From the NCBI RefSeq assembly GCF_039522525.1, contig NZ_BAAADO010000001.1, positions 434,001 through 498,000 of the forward strand: a stretch of 64,000 nt of DNA. Reading direction: 5' to 3'. The notes beneath the pieces were generated by a model. The model was not told the DNA's origin, searched no databases, and saw nothing but the letters and a program-made list of their open reading frames with translations. The stretch is from Salinibacillus aidingensis (lineage in GTDB: Bacteria; Bacillota; Bacilli; Bacillales; Alkalibacillaceae). The position numbers were made by a program, and so were the translations under genes. The number at the start of each line of letters is the position of its first letter. The first letter of the stretch is position 1. Below are positions 8,796 through 16,176 of the stretch, piece by piece.

Positions 8796-9944
8796 TTAAC
8801 TGAAGATGACGTCATCATCAAGCAGAAAGGCTGCGAAGACATCATTTCCGAAAAGCCTGCCCTGAGGTGTAAGTTTTACAGCACCCTCTTCTTCTATTAA
8901 CCAGCCCTTCTCCTTTAGCTCCGTCATTTCTTTGTGATAAAGGTTGTTCATCCTTGTTCCATATTTTTTATAGAAGTCTGCTTTGGATACACCACTGGCT
9001 TTTCGTAATCCCAGAAACATTTCCTCTTCAATTTGTTCTTTTTTCGTTATGACCTCTTCATGTAAAACAGGTTTTTTATTTTCCATTAAAGAATCAATGT
9101 AATGGTTAACTGGACGAAGATTAACCAGCCGTTTCCCTTCGATATAGCCATGGGCGCCGGCTCCAAAACCAAAGTAGTATGCATTATCCCAGTATACGAG
9201 GTTGTGCTGGCTTTCATAGCCGGGTTTCCCGAAGTTACTGATCTCATAGTGGAAGAGACCGTGACGTTCCATTTTGTTCACTAGACTTTCATACATATCT
9301 GCTTCAACCTCTTCAGGCGGTTTGCTTAATTTCCCTTTTTTGTATCGAATATAAAAAATCGTCTTCGGTTCAATTTGGAGAGCATACGCCGAGTAATGCG
9401 GCAATTGATAGTCCAATGCCGCTTGTAAAGTACGATCGAAATGCTCCCGGGTCTGATTTGGCAAAGCATAAATAAAGTCCATGCTAATATTTGTCAAACC
9501 ATTCGATTGCAGCGCATGTACGGTCTGATCAACGTCTTTTACCTGATGATTTCGGTTTAGCATTTTCAAGAAATCATCATCTAATACTTGAACACCCAGG
9601 GAAATGCGATTCACACCATAATGTGAAAGCATTTTTGCTTTTTCCAGGGAGAATTCACCCGGGTTTGCTTCAAGCGTAAATTCACTGCTGCTCACATCAA
9701 AGTATTTGTTAACGATTTGCAGGAGCCTTTCAAATTGAGCATTGGATAGACTTGTCGGGGTCCCTCCTCCAATATAAATGGTTTTGACTTTTCGTTTGTT
9801 TTCCCCTATATAAAGTTCAATCTCTTTTTGCAGGGCATCCAGATATTGGCTGGCCAGAGATTCATTATAGTAAATTTTTGTGAAATCACAATAATGACAA
9901 ATCTCATGACAAAAAGGGATGTGAATATAAACTGATTGGACCAC
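8796..9944 (-). CDS. hemW: Heme chaperone HemW (oxygen-independent coproporphyrinogen III oxidase-like)
   Basis: Radical SAM protein of the HemN/HemW group. CX3CX2C is at 12-19 (CHEICHYC), and the next residues are Asp-Phe where true HemN has a fourth Cys, which favours HemW, a heme-binding chaperone. GGGTPT (about 60) and the C-terminal HemN domain, with FLGLRKASGVSKADF, are present. Length is 382 residues. It stands between lepA and hrcA as in B. subtilis (there named hemN or yqeR) and is probably cotranscribed with lepA, 82 bp upstream. Confidence 0.93.
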   Translation of the reverse strand: MVQSVYIHIPFCHEICHYCDFTKIYYNESLASQYLDALQKEIELYIGENKRKVKTIYIGGGTPTSLSNAQFERLLQIVNKYFDVSSSEFTLEANPGEFSLEKAKMLSHYGVNRISLGVQVLDDDFLKMLNRNHQVKDVDQTVHALQSNGLTNISMDFIYALPNQTREHFDRTLQAALDYQLPHYSAYALQIEPKTIFYIRYKKGKLSKPPEEVEADMYESLVNKMERHGLFHYEISNFGKPGYESQHNLVYWDNAYYFGFGAGAHGYIEGKRLVNLRPVNHYIDSLMENKKPVLHEEVITKKEQIEEEMFLGLRKASGVSKADFYKKYGTRMNNLYHKEMTELKEKGWLIEEEGAVKLTPQGRLFGNDVFAAFLLDDDVIFS

Positions 9945-10025
9945 TGGCCTCTCACCCTTCGTTATAATTTATTCTAATAGGAAAACCGCAAGAATATATC
10001 CTGCGGCAGCTCCTTTCGCTTATCA

Positions 10026-11840
10026 TTAATCATCATCATCCATTTTGAGGACTGACATAAATGCTTCTTGCGGAATTTCTACTTTCCCCACCATCTTCAT
10101 GCGTTTTTTACCTTCTTTTTGCTTCTCAAGCAGCTTTCTCTTTCTGGAGATATCACCACCATAACATTTGGAAAGCACATTTTTCCGCATTGCTTTAATG
10201 GTCGAACGTGCAACAATGCTATTTCCAATCGCCGCCTGAACAGGAACTTCAAATTGCTGTCTTGGTATAATGTTTTTCAGCTTTTCCACAATACTTTTTC
10301 CCCGTTCATAAGCGAAATCCCGATGGACAATGAAGGATAATGCATCAATTTGTTCTCCATTTAGAAGAATATCCATTTTTACAAGATTGGATGGTTTATA
10401 TCCTTTTAATTCATAATCAAAGGATGCATAACCCTTCGTTTGTGATTTAAGCTGATCAAAAAAGTCATAAACAATTTCCGACAGCGGGATATCATAAACA
10501 ATATTTACACGATTTTCATCTAAGTATTGCATATCCATAAATTCACCACGTTTACCCTGACAAATCTCCATCACCGGTCCGACAAAATCGTTCGGCACCA
10601 TGATTGTAGCATTTACAAAGGGCTCACGAATTTCAGAAATTATTTGAGAATCAGGCATTAAAGAAGGATTCTCAATGGTTTTTACTTCTTCATTCTCTAC
10701 CTCTACTTCATAGATAACACTTGGAGCAGTCGTGATTAAATCAATATTAAATTCCCGTTCAATTCTTTCCTGAATGATTTCCATGTGTAAAAGCCCCAGA
10801 AATCCACAGCGGAAGCCAAACCCAAGTGCCTGTGAAGTCTCAGGCTCATACTGAAGGGATGAATCGTTTAATTCCAGGCGCTCTAATGCTTCCCTCAAAT
10901 CATTATAGGCATTCGAATCAACCGGGAATAATCCGCAGTAAACCATTGGGTTCAGCCGCTTATAGCCCGGCAAAGGCTCCTTAGCCGGGTTATTCGCCAG
11001 TGTAATGGTATCCCCTACTCTGGAATCTCCTACATTTTTGATAGATGCCGTTAAGAAACCTACATCCCCAACGGACAGCTCATCTTTTGGAACAGGATTG
11101 GGATTGAATACACCAAGTTCATTTACTTCAAATTCTTTCCCATTGGCCATCATTTGAATTTTATCGCCAACCTTGATACTGCCTTCTTTTACCGTGATAT
11201 AACAAATTACACCTCGATAGGAGTCATATAAGGAATCAAAAATAAGTCCTTTAAGTGGTTCGTCCGGATTGCCTTGAGGGGCAGGAATATCTTCAACGAT
11301 ACGATCCAGGATTTCATCAATTCCTATACCTGACTTGGCAGACGCTAAAACAGCATCATCAGCATCAATTCCTATTACATCCTCTATTTCCTGTTTAACC
11401 CTCTCTGTATCCGCACTTGGCAGGTCAATTTTATTAATAACCGGAATGATTTCCAGATCATTATCCATCGCCAAATAAACGTTGGCAAGCGTTTGTGCCT
11501 CAATTCCCTGCGCGGCATCCACAACTAAAATTGCACCCTCACAGGCTGCCAAACTACGAGATACTTCATATGTAAAATCCACATGCCCTGGGGTATCAAT
11601 TAAATGAAACACATAATCTTCACCTGATTTTGAGGTGTATTGCAATTGAACAGCATTCAGCTTGATGGTAATTCCCCGTTCACGTTCTAAATCCATACCA
11701 TCAAGAAACTGTTCCTTCATCTCTCTTTGAGACAGAGCTTTTGTTTTTTCCAAAATTCGATCAGCCAAAGTAGACTTTCCATGGTCAATATGAGCAATGA
11801 TCGAAAAGTTTCGTATGTTCTTCTGGTTTACGTTAGTCAA
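10026..11840 (-). CDS. lepA: Elongation factor 4 (LepA), translational GTPase
   Basis: Ribosome-associated GTPase, described in the literature as a back-translocase and as a biogenesis factor. G motifs are clear: AHIDHGKST (17-24 region), DTPGHVDF and NKIDLP. The EF-G-like domains and the LepA-specific C-terminal domain with RKRKLLEKQKEGKKRMK and QEAFMSVLKMD follow. The start is TTG 11840 (MTNVNQKNIRNFS), preceded by AGGAGTGAGG. The upstream extension to 11909 has no ribosome binding site and no family counterpart. Length is 604 residues. A 111-bp gap separates it from yqxA. Confidence 0.96.
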   Translation of the reverse strand: MTNVNQKNIRNFSIIAHIDHGKSTLADRILEKTKALSQREMKEQFLDGMDLERERGITIKLNAVQLQYTSKSGEDYVFHLIDTPGHVDFTYEVSRSLAACEGAILVVDAAQGIEAQTLANVYLAMDNDLEIIPVINKIDLPSADTERVKQEIEDVIGIDADDAVLASAKSGIGIDEILDRIVEDIPAPQGNPDEPLKGLIFDSLYDSYRGVICYITVKEGSIKVGDKIQMMANGKEFEVNELGVFNPNPVPKDELSVGDVGFLTASIKNVGDSRVGDTITLANNPAKEPLPGYKRLNPMVYCGLFPVDSNAYNDLREALERLELNDSSLQYEPETSQALGFGFRCGFLGLLHMEIIQERIEREFNIDLITTAPSVIYEVEVENEEVKTIENPSLMPDSQIISEIREPFVNATIMVPNDFVGPVMEICQGKRGEFMDMQYLDENRVNIVYDIPLSEIVYDFFDQLKSQTKGYASFDYELKGYKPSNLVKMDILLNGEQIDALSFIVHRDFAYERGKSIVEKLKNIIPRQQFEVPVQAAIGNSIVARSTIKAMRKNVLSKCYGGDISRKRKLLEKQKEGKKRMKMVGKVEIPQEAFMSVLKMDDDD

Positions 11841-11951
11841 AATCCTCACTCCTGTTTTTTGCAACCACAATGCTATGTTGATTATAGCAATAGGAGGAAA
11901 ATCATTCAATCAAACATCATATACGGGAGGATTTTTCTTTTTCCACCTGCG

Positions 11952-12299
11952 TTACAATCGGTAAATCAAATCAGATATCTGATAAGCACCTGTGACGAGC
12001 AGGTTATAAAACCATTTTACCCCAGTTTCTATGGCAGAAGCTATTTTTCCCGTTAATGATCCTCCTTGAATCTCCTGATAAGATTCTTTTTTTTCCTCTA
12101 TTGATTTTTTATCCAGTGATTGTCCCATCACTTCAACTTCGTAGGGTTCTTCATTGTTATTAACAACCAGAGCATCATAGTTTTCCGTTTCATTCCCACT
12201 TAATTTATTCATTCCTGTTCCAGCCTGATCAAAACCAACAATGACACCTGTTAAAAACAAAATAATCATGAAAAAGAAGATTAACGTAAACCGAATCAT
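11952..12299 (-). CDS. yqxA: YqxA-like protein (DUF3679)
   Basis: A 115-residue protein with one N-terminal membrane helix (about 4-24) and a short external domain of unknown function. The helix, the following GxGMNKLSG segment and its position directly before lepA identify it as the YqxA/DUF3679 family. In B. subtilis the order is gpr-spoIIP-yqxA-lepA; here spoIIP is missing and about 390 bp of mostly repeat sequence lies between gpr and this gene. Function is unknown; a link to sporulation is only suggested by context. Confidence 0.8.
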   Translation of the reverse strand: MIRFTLIFFFMIILFLTGVIVGFDQAGTGMNKLSGNETENYDALVVNNNEEPYEVEVMGQSLDKKSIEEKKESYQEIQGGSLTGKIASAIETGVKWFYNLLVTGAYQISDLIYRL

Positions 12300-12461
12300 T
12301 CTATCAGCTCCCCATTTCCTTCATCATCCGAAAAAACTATTCTATGAACTCTATTAAGACTATATGTAAGTGAGATAAATGCTAGAACCTGAAAATATAG
12401 AAAAGACATTTACCAGGTCATGCTAAGGAAATTGCGGTTACAGTTGTGGGATGTTTTTGGT

Positions 12462-12566
12462 TTCAGGTAGGTACGGGGATAAGCCAAAGCCATTCCGTGG
12501 CCAAATACATGCCACTCCATGTCTTCGTCTTATCCCGCATGACCTGAACAGTCGCCTCCGCTTTTC
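12462..12566 (-). repeat. Truncated copy of the 120-nt palindromic repeat (subtype 1)
   Basis: Read on the minus strand it starts GAAAAGCGGAGGCGACTG and keeps the hairpin (GGGATAAG paired with CTTATCCCC, GTGGCA with GGCCAC). It ends at CCTGAA, where full copies continue into GGAGCCGCAGCTGGACA. The opposite-strand match CAGGTCATGC at 12414-12423 suggests further decayed sequence beside it. It lies in tandem, 2 bp from the next copy. Confidence 0.8.
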
Positions 12567-12568
12567 TT

Positions 12569-12688
12569 TGTCCAGCTGCGGCTCCTAGGTCAAGGCGGAT
12601 ATAAGCCAAAGCTATTCCGTGGCCAAAAACATGCCACTTCATGTCTTTGTCTTATCCCGCATGACCTGAACAGTCGCCTCCGCTTTTC
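12569..12688 (-). repeat. Full 120-nt palindromic repeat (subtype 1)
   Basis: Minus-strand unit from GAAAAGCGGAGGCGAC to GGAGCCGCAGCTGGACA. The arms pair as AGGTCA/TGACCT, GCGG(G)ATAAG/CTTATATCCGC, CAAAG/CTTTG and GTGGC/GCCAC around a short loop. It differs at only about nine positions from the copy at 45430-45549. It begins 3 bp after the gpr stop codon and with its truncated neighbour fills the place where B. subtilis has spoIIP. Confidence 0.9.
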
Positions 12689-12691
12689 TAT

Positions 12692-13798
12692 TTACCTTGT
12701 AAAGTTTTCTTTGTTTTCTTTTTGGACGGCTTCGTGGAGGGCTCCATTAATTCCGGATGCTAATAAATGGGCGGTGTCTTCGATAAAACCATCAATTTCT
12801 TTTGGTGTAACCATTAGATTGTGTCCTAATGGGGAAAGAACTTCCTTAATTAGCTGGCGTTTTTCGTCTACTGACAGGCCTCCAACAACTCCCATGAAGG
12901 TTTGTCTTTTTTCTTCATCAGGTAAATCTTCATCTGTGAATTTTTTCTTTTCTCCAAAATTCAAACCTGCAGGGGTTAATGCCTTAGAAGGTTTTCCCTG
13001 TTCATTCATCTCCCGGCCAAAATGCTTCAGAATAAAATCAATGGTGTCACTCGTAATCGTTACAGCATCAACAACGGTAGGAATTCCAATAGAAATGACA
13101 GGAATGCCCAATGTTTCTTCACTTAAATCCTTTCGCTTATTCCCTACCCCGGAACCAGGGTGAATACCTGTATCCGAAATCTGAATGGTTGCATTTACGC
13201 GCTCAATTGACCTTGAAGCCAGTGCATCAATAGCAATAACAAAATCAGGTTTAACTTTATTGATGACTCCAAAAATAATGTCGCTCGTTTCAATTCCTGT
13301 TAATCCCATAACACCAGGGGACAGAGCTGAAACAGGGCGATACCCGTCTGCTACATACTCAGGCTGGAGTTTAAAAAGATGTCTGGTTATAAGAAGATCA
13401 TCTACCGTATAAGGGCCAAGGGCGTCTGGTGTGACATTTCGATTTCCCAGACCAACAATTAAACAGGAAGCGCTATCGTCTATATTTCGCTTGGCTAAAT
13501 ACCTTTCAAGCTCACGTGCCACGATATTCGCTGTATCTGTCTGCATTTGGGTATCCTGTGTACGTATACTCTGTGTTTCCAGGGTTAAATACGAGCCCGC
13601 TTTTTTACCGATGGCTTCAGAGCCTTCTTCATCTATTTCCACATAAGTAATTTTCATGTCGCCTTCTTCCCGTTCCTTAACCTTTACCCCTTTGATCTCT
13701 TCCGTTTCCTGTTCTTTATCCTCCTGCTCGACGACCATTTCCCGTGCTTCAATGGCAAGGTCTGTACGAACTTTATATAATTTTTCATTCTTTTCCAT
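12692..13798 (-). CDS. gpr: GPR endopeptidase, germination protease
   Basis: Spore-specific protease that degrades small acid-soluble spore proteins during germination. It is made as an inactive zymogen in the forespore and self-processes near its N-terminus; the segment VRTDLAIEARE at about 10-20 marks the mature N-terminal region. Conserved blocks include SCLIVGLGNRNVTPDALGP, ALSPGVMGLTGIET and VKPDFVIAIDALASRS, which carry the aspartates linked to catalysis in the family. The start is ATG 13798 (MEKNEKLYK), seven bases after GGAGGG. At 368 residues it is the usual length. A sigma-F/sigma-G promoter is expected, but I could not assign one confidently. Confidence 0.96.
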   Translation of the reverse strand: MEKNEKLYKVRTDLAIEAREMVVEQEDKEQETEEIKGVKVKEREEGDMKITYVEIDEEGSEAIGKKAGSYLTLETQSIRTQDTQMQTDTANIVARELERYLAKRNIDDSASCLIVGLGNRNVTPDALGPYTVDDLLITRHLFKLQPEYVADGYRPVSALSPGVMGLTGIETSDIIFGVINKVKPDFVIAIDALASRSIERVNATIQISDTGIHPGSGVGNKRKDLSEETLGIPVISIGIPTVVDAVTITSDTIDFILKHFGREMNEQGKPSKALTPAGLNFGEKKKFTDEDLPDEEKRQTFMGVVGGLSVDEKRQLIKEVLSPLGHNLMVTPKEIDGFIEDTAHLLASGINGALHEAVQKENKENFTR

Positions 13799-13903
13799 CC
13801 AACGTCCCTCCATTCATTAACTCATGATTTCCAACTGAAATCTTTCTTATACGATAGACTTCATGACCTCTGATGTGACAAGCATAATTTCTTTACTGAT
13901 CTA

Positions 13904-13932
13904 TTGAAAACTTGTCTTCGCTTTGGTAAAAT
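13904..13932 (+). promoter_or_regulatory. Sigma-A promoter of rpsT
   Basis: TTGAAA, a 17-base spacer and TAAAAT lie about 100 bp upstream of rpsT. This is the best promoter match in the gpr-rpsT divergent gap. Confidence 0.65.
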
Positions 13933-14030
13933 GGCTTTTGTTCAACTATCAGAATTTCATAGGTAAAGGATGATAGGTTTACTTCACAAAGTAACTGAAA
14001 TAACGTATATTTCTTCAGGAGGTGAATCAA

Positions 14031-14297
14031 TTGGCAAATATTAAATCCGCTATTAAACGTGTAAGAATTAATGAAGAATCACGTAACCATAATCAGGCAT
14101 TTAAAACAGAAATGCGTTCTTCCATTAAACGTGTTGAACAGCTTGTTAACCAGAAAAATGCAGAGGATGCAAAGGCTGCATTAAAAGAAGCAACACGTAA
14201 CATTGATAAAGCCGTTCAAAAAGGCATTATCCATAAAAACAATGGAGACCGTAAGAAAGCCAACCTAGCGAAAAAAATTAATGAGCTTGGAGCGTAA
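14031..14297 (+). CDS. rpsT: 30S ribosomal protein S20
   Basis: Primary 16S rRNA-binding protein of the small subunit body. The 88-residue, Lys/Arg-rich, all-helical sequence shows ANIKSAIKRVR at the N-terminus and GIIHKNNGDRKKANLAKKIN at the C-terminus, both family hallmarks. The start codon is TTG at 14031, spaced six bases from AGGAGGTGAA. The ATG-like extension three codons upstream overlaps the Shine-Dalgarno region. It is convergent with holA, and a bidirectional terminator lies 65 bp downstream. Confidence 0.97.
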   Translation: MANIKSAIKRVRINEESRNHNQAFKTEMRSSIKRVEQLVNQKNAEDAKAALKEATRNIDKAVQKGIIHKNNGDRKKANLAKKINELGA

Positions 14298-14361
14298 CCG
14301 TCTCCAAAGCACAAGCGCCCGTTTGTTCAGCAATCGGGGGCCGGGCTGGACATGGTCATAA

Positions 14362-14397
14362 AAAAAGGAGCATTCCCTTAAGGGAAATGCTCCTTTT
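14362..14397. terminator. Bidirectional terminator between rpsT and holA
   Basis: GGAGCATTCCCTT pairs with AAGGGAAATGCTCC (one bulged base). An A-run on one side and a T-run on the other let it serve both convergent genes. Confidence 0.9.
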
Positions 14398-14407
14398 TAT
14401 TATCTCC

Positions 14408-15445
14408 TTATTTCGCTGATCTTTTCTCGACAAAACGATACAACAGCAATTCGAATGCCAGCTCTTTCTCCATTTCTCCTCTTTTCATTTGTTCATCCGT
14501 ATTGGTCAGCAGTGACATCATTTCGTATAACTGCTCCACACTAAAATATCGCTCCCGATCAAGGGCCATCTTTATTGCGTATGGATGTGCCTTAATCTGT
14601 TTATCCATTTGCTGTTTGGTATAGCCTTTATTCTTCATCAGTTTACATTGCAGAATTAAGCGTATTTGGGAAGCAAGCAAAGCCACGAGGGCTATCGGCT
14701 CTTCATTTCGCTTCGACAAATCTTTAAAAACCGCAATAGCCTCCGTAATATCTTTTTTCATTAAAGCATCAATCATCTTAAAGGCAGATGATTCCGTGTG
14801 CCGTGACACTAATTTTTCGACCACTTCAATTGTAATGGGCTCTCCCTCATCTACATAAAGAGAAAACTTCTCCAATTCCTTTTGAACAGACATTAAGTCA
14901 GTACCAATTTCCTCTATGAGCTTTTGTGTTGCCTGAGGTTCAATATGTATACCTAAATCTTTGGCTAGCATATCAATCCAGGTTTTCAAATCATATTCTC
15001 TTGGGGACTCACATTTTACCACACGTCCGGTTTTTTTCAGTTTCTTTACGATTTTTTTTCGTTCATCAATTTTTTCATATGGGGCAATGATAATGATAAC
15101 CGTGTGATCCACCGGATGGTCCAGATACTTTTCCAGGACACTCAAATCATGTTCCACCTTGATTTTATCCAGTTTAGCCTTAAAGAATGAAGCGTTTTTT
15201 AATAGCAATACCTTTCGATCGCCGAAAAAGGGAAAGGTTTCGGCATCAAGAATTGCTTCCTGTATCGGGGTTTCCTCCATATCAAAGGCATTAAAATTCA
15301 TACCTTGTTCAGGCTCTTCATCTAAAACAGACTGGATAATTTTATGTTGTAAATCCTGTATTAAATAGGATTCATTACCAAATAATAAATAAAGAGGAAT
15401 ATATTTTGACTCTTTCAGGGATTTTACAGCTTCTACATAAGACAT
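14408..15445 (-). CDS. holA: DNA polymerase III subunit delta (HolA, YqeN)
   Basis: Clamp-loader delta subunit, which opens the beta sliding clamp. The 345 residues follow the delta fold: an AAA+-like N-terminal domain (LFGNESYLIQD near 22, FPFFGDRKVLLLKNA near 77), a middle lid with TDLMSVQKELEKF, and a C-terminal collar domain. It lacks a Walker A motif, as expected for delta. The start is ATG 15445 (MSYVEAVKS), eight bases after GAGG; the GTG three codons upstream overlaps the ribosome binding site. It has the same convergent position relative to rpsT as in B. subtilis. Confidence 0.93.
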   Translation of the reverse strand: MSYVEAVKSLKESKYIPLYLLFGNESYLIQDLQHKIIQSVLDEEPEQGMNFNAFDMEETPIQEAILDAETFPFFGDRKVLLLKNASFFKAKLDKIKVEHDLSVLEKYLDHPVDHTVIIIIAPYEKIDERKKIVKKLKKTGRVVKCESPREYDLKTWIDMLAKDLGIHIEPQATQKLIEEIGTDLMSVQKELEKFSLYVDEGEPITIEVVEKLVSRHTESSAFKMIDALMKKDITEAIAVFKDLSKRNEEPIALVALLASQIRLILQCKLMKNKGYTKQQMDKQIKAHPYAIKMALDRERYFSVEQLYEMMSLLTNTDEQMKRGEMEKELAFELLLYRFVEKRSAK

Positions 15446-15560
15446 CTCTCTCACCTCATATTATGCTTGTCCTTTAAGTATAAAGAATTTTTATTTATAT
15501 GACTATAATCCGAGATGAGAAAAAATTTTCAAGAGCTCTCGCTTTGTGATATGATAAAGA

Positions 15561-15638
15561 GGGAAACGGTGGTGGCCATTTCCCCCAAAATCTATATGAA
15601 CGTCTGAATCACAGTCCCGGGAAACTGACATTCAGACG
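15561..15638 (+). other. Two-hairpin intergenic segment upstream of yqzM (possible leader or small RNA)
   Basis: Two stem-loops lie in the 354-bp holA-yqzM gap. GGGAAA...TTTCCC spans 15561-15584. A longer one, CGTCTGAAT (15601-15609) with ATTCAGACG (15630-15638), encloses an inner CAGT/ACTG stem. A promoter-like TTTTCA-N18-TATGAT ends just before 15555 on the plus strand. No open frame covers it. The rest of the gap shows nothing I can name. Confidence 0.3.
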
Positions 15639-15799
15639 ATGTTTGCTTACATAATTAGAATGTGTTTTTAAGTATGGTTTTATAGGTGTTAAGTGTTGAC
15701 AAAGCAGGAATTGGAAAATCATTTGTGAACTTTTTTTAAATCATATAGATTTTTCAGAGCATTTTGCTTATACTAGGAAATGATATAGGAGGGGTAATC

Positions 15800-15934
15800 G
15801 TGAACGAGTTTGAAAAAAATGTTCAATCTAAAAACCACGATGTGATTGACTCAATCAAAGGATTCACCTTTTCATTTTTATTCTTTATGATAATTTTCTT
15901 TATTGGTGTTGTTTTTCAAGTTATAGGCGGTTAA
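15800..15934 (+). CDS. yqzM: YqzM family small membrane protein
   Basis: A 44-residue protein starting at GTG 15800, six bases after AGGAGGGG. The sequence begins MNEFEKNVQSKNHDVIDSI and continues into a single hydrophobic helix (about 22-42) ending VIGG. It closely resembles B. subtilis YqzM (MNEFENNVQSKRND...), which also sits between comEC and holA. Function is unknown. It is followed at once by a strong terminator, so it is monocistronic. Gene calls with a 60-residue floor would miss it. Confidence 0.9.
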   Translation: MNEFEKNVQSKNHDVIDSIKGFTFSFLFFMIIFFIGVVFQVIGG

Positions 15935-15936
15935 GA

Positions 15937-15968
15937 AGAGAGACTGTTTTTACAGTCTCTCTTTTTTT
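15937..15968 (+). terminator. Terminator of yqzM
   Basis: A perfect 11-bp stem AGAGAGACTGT / ACAGTCTCTCT with a TTTT loop is followed by a run of T, starting 3 bp after the yqzM stop codon. Confidence 0.93.
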
Positions 15969-16017
15969 ATGGCCTCATTAAGTAAACCATTTATGGCTAA
16001 GAAATCATGAGAGGCCA

Positions 16018-16166
16018 CGTCCGGCTCCAGCGCCCAGCGACTAGCGAGACTTCCTTCACTTCCGTCCGATAAGTCAACATCGACTCACGCTGTTCGTCGT
16101 GTTTCCGTTATCTCCTCCGGCTCAGTCCAGTCCGTACGTCGCTAAACGGGCGCTTCCGCCTTTGTT
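16018..16166 (-). repeat. Second-family palindromic intergenic repeat, about 149 nt
   Basis: Read on the minus strand it begins AAAGGCGGAAGCGCCC and ends GGGCGCTGGAGCCGGACG. AGCGCCC pairs with GGGCGCT and GCGAC with GTCGC; inside, GATAA pairs with TTATC around an arm containing AACACGACG and TCGATGTT. The ends resemble those of the 120-nt family (a purine-rich GGCGG start, GGAGCCG...GGACG end), but the interior is unrelated. It ends 11 bp before the comEC stop codon region. Confidence 0.75.
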
Positions 16167-16176
16167 CTATTATATT

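Noticed and set aside
12711..13163. 150-codon frame antisense to gpr
   Set aside because: Codons mirror the gpr frame; no ribosome binding site. A shadow of gpr.
15601..15638. Hairpin upstream of yqzM as a terminator of an upstream plus-strand gene
   Set aside because: There is no plus-strand gene upstream (holA is on the minus strand) and no T-run after the stem.
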